A stretch of 64,000 nucleotides of DNA, taken from NCBI RefSeq assembly GCF_900496995.4, contig NC_044019.1, positions 6,235,501 to 6,299,500 of the forward strand, written 5' to 3'. The position numbers were made by a program, and so were the translations under genes. Below the pieces are notes generated by a model. The model had not been told where the DNA came from. It did not search any database and saw only the letters and a list, made by a program, of their open reading frames with translations. Below, piece after piece: positions 12,744 to 24,384 of the stretch; position 1 is the first letter of the stretch, and each line of letters opens with the position of its first letter. Source of the DNA: Aquila chrysaetos chrysaetos (lineage: Eukaryota; Chordata; Aves; Accipitriformes; Accipitridae).

Positions 12744-13338
12744 ATTGGTGTCCTGGTTTCAGCTGGGATAGAGTTAATTGTCTTCCTAGCAGCTGGTATA
12801 GTGCTATGTTTTTGAGTTAGATATGAGAAGAATGCTGATGACACTGATGTTTTCAGTTGTTGCTAAGTAGTGTTTAGTCTAAAGTCAAGGATTTTTCAGC
12901 TTCTGATGCCCAGCCAACAAGAAGGCTGGAGGGGCACAGCTGGGAGGGGACACAGCCAGGGCAGCTGACCCAAACTGGCCAACAGGGTATTCCATACCAT
13001 GTGACATCATGCCCAGTATATAAACTGGGTGGAGTGGGGGTGGGGGGTTTGCTGCTCAGGAACTAACTGGGCGTCGATCAGCGGGTGGTGAGCAATTGCA
13101 CTGCACATCATTTGTATATTCCAATCCTTTTATTATTACTGTTGTCATTTTATTAGTGTTATCATTATCATTAATAGTTTCTTCTTTTCTGTTCTATTAA
13201 ACCATTCTTATCTCAACCCATGGGTTTTACTTCTTTTCCTGATTTTCTCCTCCATCCCACTGTGGGGGGTGGGGGGGAAACTGAGTGAGCAGCTGCGTGG
13301 TGCTTAGTTGCTGGCTGGGGTTAAACCACGACAATTGG
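12744..13338. repeat. Target-site duplication (ATTGG) flanking the solo LTR
   Basis: ATTGG at 12,744-12,748 is repeated at 13,334-13,338, immediately outside the TG and CA ends of the LTR. A perfect 5-bp direct repeat at exact element ends is the footprint of retroviral-type integration. It shows that both element ends are intact. Confidence 0.8.
12749..13333 (+). mobile_element. Solo LTR of an avian endogenous retrovirus (probably ERVL group)
   Basis: This is a 585-bp long terminal repeat with canonical ends, starting TGTCCTGGTTTCAGC and ending TTAAACCACGACA. A TATATAA box lies at 13,017-13,023 and an ATTAAA poly(A) signal at 13,196-13,201, so U3, R and U5 read in the plus direction. It is a complete LTR with no internal gag, pol or env on either side, and one 5-bp target duplication brackets it. 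This is the normal product of recombination between two LTRs of an older provirus. I recognise the terminal sequences as a high-copy LTR family of neoavian birds; the ERVL assignment is from memory. Its promoter and poly(A) site may still be readable. Confidence 0.85.
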
Positions 13339-14834
13339 AGAGAGAGCAAAAAGTTGCAGCAGCAGGGCAGTGCACTCTTGCTGTTTCTCCCAACCCTGGA
13401 CCATGGATGCTCCTGGTCTCAGCCATGGCTATTCAGCTCCTGCTGCCACTCTGCAGTGGAGGTATTCCCATTCTGATACTTGGATCATCTCACAGCTGCT
13501 TCGTTTCTGAGGGTGTAAATTATATCCCTGGTAGGGCAGGGAGAAGCTGATGCTTTGCAGCTGAGCCCACTGGCTTGTCAAAGAAATCTCAAAAAAATAA
13601 AAAAGAAGGAGAAAAAAAAAAAAGGGTGGGAATCATGAGGCATGCCAGCCTGGGAGAAAGCAGCAGCTGGTGCTGGCCAGCACTGACACCAGTGGAAAGA
13701 GCTGACGGCCTGAGGTCACCAGGGGTGTTGCAGGTGGACACTGCCCCACGTCCCCATGTCCCAGACGTCACTAATCCCACTCAGCTGGGAGCCAGCACCG
13801 TCTGCAGACTCATGCGGTTACTGTGAGAGTGGCCCATGGCAGCAAAATGGCTGTGCTGAGAGCCTGAGCTGCAATCCGGTGGAAACTCACCTCCGCCTTG
13901 GTGCTGACGTGATTTTGGTTTGTGCTTGTCAGCAGAGGTATCGTGCTAACACAGCCCAGGAGCCTGGACACCCTCTCCTGCCCTTAGCTTGTGCTCAGGG
14001 CTCGGTGGGCCAGCAGTGCGCAAAAGCCTGGGCCAGAGTTGCTGATGCTGGACTTCCAGCTCAATAGCCTTGCACTTACAATGGCTATGACAAGAATTTG
14101 AAAATTTGAAACTGGTTCTTACTGATCCCAGCATGGGCAACTGTACCCCATGAGGAATTAATGGCTGTATTGGTTGTCTGAGTTCCCGGGAATGACTGAT
14201 ACCTGATGTCAGCCACCAGTCACCAAGGAGCATCACTGGAAACCCAGCTGAGACCCAGCTCCTATAATTTTCCCCTGCAACGAACCTCATTTTATCCATT
14301 TCGCTTGCAATAAACTGAAGCTGGTGTTCCTCCTCTGCCAGGGAACATTAGGAGATCTTTGATTTCTGACCTTGCCCATGCCTAGATGATTTGCTCTTCC
14401 CTTGTATTTCCTGACAGCTTCTTCTTTGTGAGTCCGCTTCTGCCCTAGGCTGCATTCTCCCCTCAGGCACCTCAGCACTTTGGTGCTGAGATGTGATGGG
14501 TTAGGAATCGCAGATGATTAAACAGATGAGTATGAACGCTTCTCTTTCCTTGTCCTTACCGTAGATACCCTGATAGCTATCACTCTCATGAGCCAGGCAT
14601 CCTCCATTCACAGTCAGGCCTGAGCTCGGTGTGATGGATCACCCCTCCAGGCAGCTAAACAAAGTCCTCCATTAGCTGCCAGAGCCTTGGCAGTGGTAGC
14701 ACTGTCAAATTGAGTACGTGGTACCTGAGGCTACTCTACCAATAGACTTCACAAGCAGCTAGGCAGGCATGCCCTGACGCTTCGACGATGCTCTCCAGAA
14801 TGGATGATGGCAAGCGGTGCAGATGGGAGGGGGG
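13339..14834. other. Intergenic, no gene recognised
   Basis: A run of A and G near 13,585-13,625 is simple sequence. Frames such as 13,946-14,299 minus have no recognisable domain. Nothing else can be supported. Confidence 0.4.
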
Positions 14835-15100
14835 AATTTGATTAATAAAAGAAGCAATTCTTACTCCCCCGCTCTCGTCTCATTACTGGCATTTGAAAGC
14901 CAGGATTCACATTTCTTCTGAGCTCTGGTGTTGTGTACAGATGTGAAGCTGTGTCTCGGGAGTGCTTCCACCAGCAGAATTCAGATGGGAGGAAATGGGC
15001 TGGCGACACCCAGCAGACAATAATCTGTTGGAAAGTATCCTCTGCAGATGTGCTTCCTCTTCATCAGCACTTATTATTATCAATAAGATTCCTTCCCTTC
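14835..15100. promoter_or_regulatory. Candidate conserved non-coding element
   Basis: The block holds TTTGATTAATAAAAG near 14,837, then CATTACTGGCATTTG near 14,881, then TTATTATTATCAATAAG near 15,071. The flanks are unremarkable and no reading frame fits it. The composition resembles developmental enhancers; this is inference. Confidence 0.22.
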
Positions 15101-18059
15101 TGCCCCACGCTAAAAAGGGACAGATATTTTATCTTGTTTTCTTCCAGAAGGCTGAAACAAATGAGTGAAAGAAAAGCAAGAAAAAGTATCTGTTCTGGGT
15201 GGGACTGACTCCCATGCAGAGATGAATGAGGCTTCTGGGTGACACTAATTCCACTGAAGCCTAGACACTAGCCTTGCTAGGCAACATCTGTAGATCAATG
15301 TGGTTCTTGGGTTTTAACTGTGACATGCCCCGTGCTGGCTTTCACCAGCATAACAAAAGCATAGAGCATTTTTTTCCTTCAGAAACGTCTCCTGGGTGGG
15401 TTTCAGTAGCCTTGTGGACCGCTGCTTTTTAGCAAGGCAAGCCTGTGGCAGGTCTGTCATCTTTCTGCTGTGTTGCTCTTTTACCACTCAGCCATGTTTT
15501 ATCAGTAGGCTGTGAGTTCTCTGGACACAGTGTCTTTCCCTGTCCTGAGGGCAGCACCCAGTTCATCAGCACCCAGGCTCAGTTGGGTCCTGAGTGGTTG
15601 ACCCACCAATGTAGGCGCTCAGCCTGTCAGAGATGGCCTTGTACTCACAGGTGGGACCTGGGGTTTTATTGTGACCTCTACCCATCAGTGATGCTGTTGA
15701 GCCTTGTGACTGCTTATGCCTCTCTGTCTTCCAGATGTGAGAAAGGGATGCTGCAATGGTGTGGCATGTAAAATATTTTGGGACCTACTGCAGATGAGTG
15801 TGAAAGGAGAGCTGGTGCGAGTGGAGATGGCGCTGTCTGAAGCTGCAATGTGATGGACTGAAACTGTGAAGGAATGTGCAGAATTGAAGATAATCAACGT
15901 CTCAGAGGTCCTGCAGCACAAGACCTTAATTTAGTAGAAATTCATGGTGCTAATCTTTGTAAACAACTGTCCTTTAGAGTCTGTAAGAAACCTTTACCCC
16001 AACTGAGTTGTGAGCAGGCTGCTTGCCAGGAGGTGTAAAAGGCAGAAGTTGGCTGACTGTGGAGAAGCTTGGGCCATCACAGAGCTCCTCAGGAAATCAA
16101 CACCTTTCCCACAGAAAATGAGGTAGGAAAACCTTTGGTTAGAAGCGTTTCAAGTGAGCAGGATTATTTTGTTATACTACATTTCTTTTTTTTAAGTGGG
16201 AGGAACATGAAACTTTGGAAAAAAACAAACCAAACCAAAAAAAAACCCCAAATGAAAAAGGTTGGCTGTGATTCAACACATTGAAATGGTACTGTTTGTC
16301 TCTTTTCAGCCTAATCTGTGAATCTTGTTTTTTTTTTTTTTTAAAGCAAAAAACATTTTTCTGTGCTAATGATTCAGTGTGTGGCCTTCCTCCCCACTGT
16401 CTTGAGTTTACTGTATTTTTGCCTACAAAAAAGTTTATTTTTCCAGTTCCAAGACCCCAAACAAAACATAATGTTACATTAATTTGAATCCAGACTTATT
16501 TTCTGATGGTTCTTTTTGGAACTTTTTTTTCTCTTGTAGTAGAGTTCAAATATTTTGGGGGAAAAACAAAGGAAAAAATTCATTTTTAATAGGGAGATCT
16601 TTTATATAAATACTTCATTGAAGAAACAGGTCCAGTGTGTTTTTATTTCACTGCATCTAATTTAATGTATTAAACCTTCTGAGCACTGGCTTTCATTTAA
16701 ATGACCCTTTTTCTTTATTTGATTCAGGGAGGGTTAGTGGAAAAAATCAGATTAATTTTTGAGGGAACAACTGCAGGAAAAGGTTTCTTTCTTGAGCGGA
16801 ATGAAAATGAGAATTTGAATGCTCTCTCCCACCCTGGGAGTTCTGGAAAAGCTGTAAAAAAATCCAAACCAAAACAAAAAAGAGCTAACCTCAAACAGTT
16901 GTTTCTGTTTGAAATGCTTTGGTTTGCTTTGTTTCCCCCCTGAAACAATACCAACCCTCTGGTTGCCCAGACTCTTGGGGCAGTCCTCGAGTTTACAAAA
17001 TACCAGGACTCTCTCTGACTTTTGGGAGCTCCAGGAATCTGGGAAGACCATGGGGATGCCCCATGAAGCTGGAGCCATCCAAGAGGTTCTGGAGGGGAGT
17101 GAAGGGATGCTCTTGCTCCAGCTCTGAGAGGTTGGAAACACTGGGGTGCTGGCCCAGGCATTCCTTTGGGTACCCCGTTCCCTTGGGTACCCCGCTCCTT
17201 GCTGCAGGGAGGTTGGGCTTTAAACAGGACCCCCCCCCAGGCTTGGGTCCATGACCCGATCCTTTCACCAGGGTTTTTGCCTCCGGTGCAGTCAGCGGAG
17301 AGCAGCTCTCGGTTTGAGCTCCGGGCCGCTACTCATTTCACACAGGCCACCAGACATGAACCATGCATCTGGGACCCCTCTTCACGTGGCGAGAATATGC
17401 AAGACAAGAAAGGTAGATTTTTCTTTTCCAGTCTCTCCTTGTCCTCTTCTAAATCGCTTCACTCCTCTCCTCATCCACCCCAGCCTAAGGCACTTAAGTG
17501 GATATTTCTACCCAAGACCAAGCAGATGATCCCTGGCAAGCTGAACTCCAGCCCCACCGCCATGTAATCCCTGAGCCACACACAGCTGGGTGACCTGGAG
17601 GTGAATGAGTCTGCACCCATCCCACGGTGCCAAGGACCTCTCTCCTTAGTATCGATAAAATTGATATTTTCCTACTTCTTGTGCTGCTCTGGACAAAACA
17701 AACCAACAACAACAAAAAGTGAGCCAAGCTGCTTGATTTTGCAGCCTCCATAGATGTCGGAGGCAGAGACGGCCACAGAATAAAGATATCCTGTTCAGAG
17801 GAAATAAATAAGATGTTGATTGGCAAGCTAAATCCTCCACAGTGTCGCTGCCCGTATGACTGGAATCCCAAATGAGCCAAACTGCAACATGTTTTATGCT
17901 GTTTCCGCACTCCAAATGCATTTTTCAATCTATTTCCTTAAGCCTGCAGGACCGCTGTCTCAAATTCCACTTCCCATTTCTCCACTTGGACAGAAACACT
18001 AAATACAAGCTCTCCTTAGCGACAGCACCTTTCCTTTCATTTCTCAGATTTCTAAGCAC
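15101..18059. other. Intergenic with poly-A/T-rich tracts
   Basis: No gene is recognised. 16,180-16,620 is rich in A and T runs (including about 14 T near 16,328). A short tandem pair of TTGGGTACCCCG-like units lies at about 17,166-17,196. Paired frames on opposite strands at 16,724-17,268 are mirror artefacts of proline/glycine-rich sequence and show no domain. Confidence 0.4.
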
Positions 18060-18125
18060 ATCGGAAGGGTTAGCATGTGTTAACAGAGCCATTGTCATGA
18101 GATAATGGCCTGCTATTAGAGCATC
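18060..18125. promoter_or_regulatory. Candidate conserved non-coding segment
   Basis: GTTAACAGAGCCATTGTC followed by ATGAGATAATGGCCTGC is a non-repetitive segment with ATTGT (SOX-like) and GATAA cores, ending at the T22 run. Inference from composition only. Confidence 0.15.
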
Positions 18126-18147
18126 TTTTTTTTTTTTTTTTTTTTTT
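18126..18147. repeat. Poly-T tract (22 T)
   Basis: This is an uninterrupted run of 22 T. It could be the reversed tail of an old retroposed element or simple slippage. No retroposed body is recognisable beside it. Confidence 0.9.
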
Positions 18148-20026
18148 CCTTCTGATGGCTGTGGGCCATTTTCCTGTGATGTGAGAAATGATGTCTTGCA
18201 GTTCCTGGACATATTATGGGATCAGCCTTGTCACACAGCCCAATCAGTTCTGTGATCTCTCTTTTGAGAGAGAAAGAAGAAAAACGTCCCCCTGGGACGT
18301 TGTGTGCTAGCATGACAAAATCAGGCCACTGAATAGGGAATAGCTGATCCCAGGCTGAATAAACCCTGAGCCTAAAGATCAGCACCCCCAAGTAGGGCAC
18401 TCTGCAAGAGGTCTGCCATGGAGTCATCCTCTGCCTCTAAACAAAAGCCTGTCTCCAAGGGAAATAGAGCTACTTGTCCTCCTCTGCACAGCCTGGAGAA
18501 ATGGAGAGTATCAGCCTGAGCAGATAAATTTTGAGGTCAAAGTCTAAGAATTTATCAACTCTGATTACAGTCTCCACTTGCCTCTCCTTAAGAAATAAAG
18601 CAGCTTAAATGACCTGGAAATATTAAGTCTGAGATAAGCAGCCAGGTAAAACAAGACAGAGGAGCTGGAAAGAGAAGCATGGGCAGCAGGGGATAGCTTA
18701 CAGCTGCCACAAGGGCTGTCCACAGCCAGCTTCTGCCGGAGGAACAGCCCGGCTTCCTGCAAGGAAGCCTGCAGGGATGGTAAATCCTTGCCTGGGAACC
18801 AGCCCGCCACGAGAAAAATGTTCTGACTGTGCCCAGAGTATGAGATCAGGGATGGAGGTTACCCCTATGGAGAAAAGAGTCTGTCCAGCAAGGCATCCAA
18901 CCCCTTCCCATGAGGTCTTTCTCGTGCACTTGCATTAAGGGATGCAGCCAGGGAGATGAGGGGAGATCACAGCTTTCTGAGCCCTCCTGAAGTCTGACTG
19001 GAGAGAATCTGGTTTAGGACCAAAACCCTGCTGGCCCAGGCTCTAGGTCAGGACACAGTAGTTGCAGAGGATGCTGTAATGCATCTGGCAAGGACTTCTG
19101 TGCAGCATTGCAGAGTGACGACAGCCAGCTGGGTAACATCGGCATCCAGACAGCGGCAGCCAAACTCCAGGCTCATAGGAACAGAGGCCAGGAAAGGGTC
19201 TGGAGGAGAGGTGCTGGGACAGAGTTGTACGGGTGGGAGGGGATATCTGGAGGTGTCTGGTTCTGCACTTTGCTCAGAGCAGGGCGAACGCAGAGCAGGT
19301 TGCTCAAGGCTGTGTCCAGTTGATCTCTGAACACTTCAAGGGTCTCTACCCTGACCCCCCTTCTGAACCTCTAATAACTGAAAATCTCACATCCATCCTT
19401 TACTCGTGGCCATCTCATGCTGGTTGGTTTGGCCATCCTTGTTTCCTACCTCCAACATGACTCCCTGGACTTGGGGAATTCACATCACCTTTGTGCCTTC
19501 CTTTCCCTCACCTGGAGCTACCTGGCAGGTAATCAGACAACCCTGATCAACCTCAGGGTTAATTAATGCTCTCAGCATGAAAAGTGAGATGGGAGCAGTT
19601 GTTACTGGCAGTTCTGGCTCAGTGCAGCACTATTTCAGGAAGGACTCAACATCTTTTCCTTCCTCTTCCCTCCCATAACAGGGATGAGAAGGCAGCACAG
19701 GGGAAGAGTCCCACTGGCCCGGTGGTGTACGGAGGATGCGGGAGGCAAACGGGGTGCATCAAACCGGGGCCAAGGCGTAAGCATGGCCTCAGTGCAACCT
19801 TCGTGTAGCACCACGTCAGCCACGGCTGCTGTTGATTCCTTGTTTGGCACTGCACACCCTGCAGAGGTGCTTATTTATTTATTTAACTTTTTTTGATGCA
19901 AAGGTTAAACAAATCAAACATTACTGATTCAGTGCAAATGACAGAAGGCTAAGTGGTGTTATCTTTAATTACTGTCAGTGTCAAGGAGAACAACAGGGTA
20001 GTGGTGTGGGGGTGTAGGTCTCGTTT
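18148..20026. other. Intergenic, no gene recognised
   Basis: No exon, RNA gene or recognisable transposon. Small frames on both strands carry no familiar motif. Confidence 0.4.
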
Positions 20027-20041
20027 GGGGGGGGGGGGGGG
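20027..20041. repeat. Poly-G tract (15 G)
   Basis: An uninterrupted run of 15 G, preceded by several shorter G runs at about 19,996-20,015. It lies about 160 bases from a 14-C run. Run length is uncertain because homopolymers of this size are often mis-sequenced. Confidence 0.85.
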
Positions 20042-20200
20042 TGGCAGGTTGTCATTTGCATTCAGATGGGGACATCTAGTGACCACGGTGACATATTGCA
20101 AGGATTGAGCATCCCGGCACCGTGTAATGGAGATGGAAAGCCTGGCTTGCAGCCCCCTCCCCCTCTTGGAAAGCAGCTTTTGCATTGCTGATACTGGTGT

Positions 20201-20214
20201 CCCCCCCCCCCCCC
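20201..20214. repeat. Poly-C tract (14 C)
   Basis: An uninterrupted run of 14 C, complementary to the upstream 15-G run. Transcribed RNA across both could pair. Confidence 0.85.
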
Positions 20215-23200
20215 TTCACCTGCTGTTGCAAAGGCGCATCCTTCAGAGGATGAGCCCAGGGACATCCTGTGGGCCTAATCCTGCTGCCTCCAAAAGGACT
20301 GTGGGGTTTTGTGGGTTTTGCCATGGTGCAGGTCTTGTGCAAAGCCAAGTCACCACCACGGGTTCCCTACCCGGCTGCATCCAGCACCGAGCGGGACAGG
20401 GGCTGTGCCCTACGAGCAGAGCCTGGCACAAGCATTGAGCTCCTCTGGGTGCCCAGGGATGTACATGGTGACAAGGGCTGCCCCCGCGTGCCAGGGGTTC
20501 TGTGTTGTGTGAGCCTACACTGAACACACCAGGGTGTAGCATGGGGATACAGAAGGGATGGGGTCCCAGTGCTCCCAGTTCAATTCATGCGGCTCTGCTC
20601 CCAGTCCCTCTCCACCTCTGGAGACATCCCGCGGTCCAACACACTGTCAGAAAAACCAGCCTGACTCCTGCTCTGCCTCTCTGTCATCCAGAGCTGTTTC
20701 TTCATTCAGGGCATGGCCAAGGCTGTGGGTGGGCACCCGGAGGCAGGTTTCCTGCAGGGCAGCTCTGCATCCAACCCCCTGGCCGCATGCGTGGGGGCCT
20801 TGGAGCCCACCAGCTGCTCTGCTGAGAGGGTGTCTCTAGCCCCGCGCTGCTCTAACTGCTGTCCCAAATGTCCTCTGCTAAGGAAAATGTACCTGAAAAG
20901 AATAAGCACAGCTTTTTTCTTTTATTCATGCTCTAAGGCAGACAGCCTTATCCAAGCCAGGAAGCCATACGCATTTTAAAGCGAGGATCCTTTCCCTCTC
21001 ACATCTATCACACTCCCTTTTGCACACCCAGCCAGCTATGTCCCCATTTTCTGAGCATCTGGTGTTCTGAGGCTTTCCAGAATAGGCTGGGGATATGGAG
21101 AAACTGGAGGTTTTGGTAAGAAATGCGGCCCAGTATGATCCTATAGAGTGTGAGGGTGTAACCCAGACCTACCTGAAAAGCCCCCCCCCTGCCCATCTGG
21201 AATAGTACTTGGCTCTCTGAGCCTTACCGCTTCCAGTGGCCAGTGTGGTGAGAGGAGAAGCATCCTGGTCCCCTTGGTACATCCTGGCAACCAGGAAGAC
21301 ACAGGCTTGAGCCTGTTTCAGCCAAATTGCCACCAGCCCTTGCACCCCAGCACACCACGTCGGGGTCTGCAACGTGCTGTCGCAGGTGGTCCCTTTTAAG
21401 CAGATGGAGTTTTGTCGGCTTAATGCCAGTCTCACCTCACCCTTCCCCCCCCCATAATTCTGATTTTGGGGACAGGCCCCTGAGACATGAAAAAAAAACA
21501 TCTTTCTGTCACTACCTTCTCTCCGTGAGTTTTCTCACTTTGTTCACTTATTACTAGAAGGCAACGGTCTGTGGGTTTGAGAAGTTTCGTCGCTGTTCTA
21601 CATGCTAAAAAGATTGCACTTCAGTTCCAAATATACTTCCACTTCTACTATTGTATCTCTCTTCCCACATCTATGTCTACCTTAAATTTTCTTTTCCCCT
21701 TACACCTGCTGCTATCAAGATCTCCTATATATACATTTGAAATTAAGCCTTTATTTCCCAAAGTAGCCCTTGCTATCAGCTCAAGCGGCAGCTCTAGTAA
21801 TTACTTTCTTCCTATTAGTTAGTGAGACACCGTGGCTAATTTGTGGGTACACTGATAAAACCCAGAAGTGTCAGGTCTGACAAACTGAAGTCTGACTGCA
21901 TGAAAGGTCAGGAATTGATTTCCCCCATGTAGGTGGTTTATTAATTTTATGCCTTACTGAAAGGTCTAGCAACAGAGTCCCCGAGACTCCGGGGAGCCCT
22001 GGCACACGACCCGAGTGCAACCGCTGCAATACTCATTCGTGTTCCTTGCTGTCTGCGGAGATGCCCGTACGCATTAATTCACCAGGATCTCTGGGACAGG
22101 ACATGCCCACGCCAGCTCCCTGCTACCTGTTAGCAATCCGACCTGTGTAAGGTTGTGCTGTGGTAACCAAAGTCCTTGTTTCCAGCTGATTGCTGGATGT
22201 GGAGAAGTTGCCCCTTTCTAACTCCTACACCCCCTGTACCTGGGGCTTCTACCTTTGCTGTGCCGCCTCATAAGGCAGCGGGAAAGAGCTGGCCACGGTA
22301 CGAACCTGCAGCTTCTGTGCTGCAAAGTTCAGCTCCAAGCAGAGGAACAGGCTTTTTACCCTTCTCTCTCTCTCCCCCCAAAACGTGGACATTTTCATCA
22401 GGAGAAGGTCACACCAGCTCGGGACAGAAAGCTGTGCGGTGTGAGAGCCGGGGGCGGGGGGGAAGCCTATTGTGACCCCAGAGACATCCCTTCCACCGCA
22501 AGAGCTGCCATCTGTTGATCGTGGACAGGTCTCCGTCATCCAGGATGGAAAACCAGAGGTGCGTGAGTGTTCGCAGAGGTATAGGAAGTAATGTACCTCG
22601 CATGGCTCAGCAGTAAAATTACCTGCGTGCCTTGTCCTTCGTGTGCCTTAGGATAGCCCTGGAGGGCAAGGGTTCTCCCTTCCTACCCATCCCTACAGCG
22701 CCTCAAGCACTTCACCATGCCGCCTGCTCTGCGTTGTTAGGGTTCACTTTCTCCATCCAGAGGAGAGGGATAGCAATCTGATCTCCACCAAAGAACATAG
22801 CACTACCTGAGGACAGATAACTGTTCAGCATTTATTGTTATCTCTAGTCTAATCTACGCGGTATATAATAGTGGGAATAAGCCACAGAACAGTAAAATAC
22901 CACAACAATTGTAAAACTCACAAAGCAGTTCCTGCCATGATTGGTGATTAAAAAATAAATAAATCCAAATGACTATCTGAAGTATAAAGCCACTTACAAT
23001 TTATTGCCAGAGCTCTGATCCTTAGCAAGTTCATCACTAAAGGAATTATACAGGGTAGTGTACTCTGGCTTGTTGAAGCCTCTTCCCAAGTTGAACATAA
23101 AATGACAAGTAATAATTTGCACAACATAAATTTACTAGCACCTTAAACTGTCTGTTCACTGAATTACCTCAGAGGACTAAGAGAGAGGAAGCTCGCTGCT

Positions 23201-23289
23201 TTTCACAAGGAACAGTAAATTCATACAGCCTGAGGCAGGTTTCACTGCCTGATGTTGCTTGGAGAAAAATCATAATAATAACTGGTCTG
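20215..23289. other. Intergenic, no gene recognised
   Basis: 20,250-20,860 is relatively GC-rich and gives frames on both strands of up to 107 codons, none with a recognisable domain. A nine-C run lies near 21,181. A short possible element around 22,060-22,090 (GTACGCATTAATTCACC) was noted only for its ATTA core. Confidence 0.4.
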
Positions 23290-23430
23290 CTACCTACCCA
23301 TTCATTAGCAGCAATTACACTGTATTAGTGTTACAAATTGCTATTGAAAGATGTTACCAAGCTAGAAGCCCTCAGTTTAATTGAAAGCACTTTTTTATTT
23401 GATTACTAATGGCCCTGTGTTATAATATCA
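23290..23430. promoter_or_regulatory. Candidate conserved non-coding element
   Basis: The segment contains CATTAGCAGCAATTACAC, ACAAATTGCTATTGAAAG, TTTAATTGAAAGCAC and TTGATTACTAATGGCCC in close succession, with no repeat and no open frame. This density of homeodomain and SOX-like cores is typical of deep-conserved enhancers. Not testable here. Confidence 0.3.
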
Positions 23431-23854
23431 ATGACCTGCATGAGAAAATTGCTTCCCCAGAGGGATCTTGTTGGCAAAAGAGCTCTGCGGGAAGACAGAG
23501 CTTTCCTCCTGCCTTGGGGAGCAGTGGAGTCTTCAGTCTTTCAGTGGCATGCTCAGCACCCAAGGGGAGGTAAGGAAAAAGGGGTCAAGGATTTTTTCCA
23601 TACCCAAAGGACAGCATTTTATAAATTATTTTGCCAGAAGATCTAAGGGAACTTGGGACTTGGTGGCAATGTGGAGGGAAGGACTGGTCGTATGTAGGAT
23701 GCAGCAGCAAAGAGAGGGAAAAGAAGTTCCATGTCTGCAGAAGGATCATTTTACAACCTCCAGCAAAGAGGCTTTCACTATAAGCCCATCACTCCACAAT
23801 TTGGGACATATAAGTGGTTTTTTTCATTGTGTGCAGCATCTTTTATTTCTAAGA
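23431..23854. other. Spacer between two candidate elements
   Basis: A plus-strand frame of 129 codons (23,468-23,857) covers most of it but has no recognisable domain, splice sites or homologue known to me. It is left uncalled. Confidence 0.4.
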
Positions 23855-24130
23855 TAAGCATGTAATTAGCTGAAAGAAAATGCAAAGAGAGGCTCATCTA
23901 GTAGGTTTCCATCTTGCTGCCGTTGGCGATCCATTAATGAAGTCTAATTACAATGTCAAAAGCCTATGTTCTAGCCCAATGACTAATTGACTTTGGAGAT
24001 GCAAGAGCTCTTTTGTTGTTTTAAGCCAGGAGAAGTGAGAAGGGAGGAAAAAAAATTGTTAATTAGTTTAGTTCTGCTTTATCTGTAACACAAAACAAAA
24101 TATTAGTTACAGAAGCAATTCTATGCCTGA
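23855..24130. promoter_or_regulatory. Candidate conserved non-coding element
   Basis: The block holds CATGTAATTAGCTGAAAG, GATCCATTAATGAAG, GTCTAATTACAATGTC and TTGTTAATTAGTTTAG within about 220 bases. It is non-repetitive and non-coding in all frames. Together with 23,290-23,430 it may form one larger regulatory block. Inference from composition. Confidence 0.3.
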
Positions 24131-24351
24131 TAATATATCTTGGCCCTCCTGCCATTGCAGAGCACTGGAGAAGCATTCTTTTCTGTTCACACCTGCAAAC
24201 TATTTATGGCCCACTCCTACGCTGTGTTCCTTGTGGAGGATTTTACTGTGTGAAGTAGGCCTGATGATGCCAGAAGGTTAGCTTAGATTGAGGTTTTCAG
24301 TGAGTAAGGACCATAATAGAGAGAAATATGAAGACTGTTACTTAACTGATC
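24131..24351. other. Intergenic spacer, nothing recognised
   Basis: No gene, RNA or repeat could be supported. Confidence 0.35.
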
Positions 24352-24384
24352 AGATGGGATGGATGGATGGATGGACAGACAGAT
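24352..24384. repeat. (GGAT)n / (ACAG)n microsatellite
   Basis: About five GGAT units are followed by two ACAG units and AT. It is a short compound tetranucleotide repeat. Confidence 0.85.

Noticed and set aside
12749..13333. Considered as an intact provirus rather than a solo LTR
   Set aside because: There is no internal retroviral coding sequence on either side, and a single target duplication encloses just one LTR.
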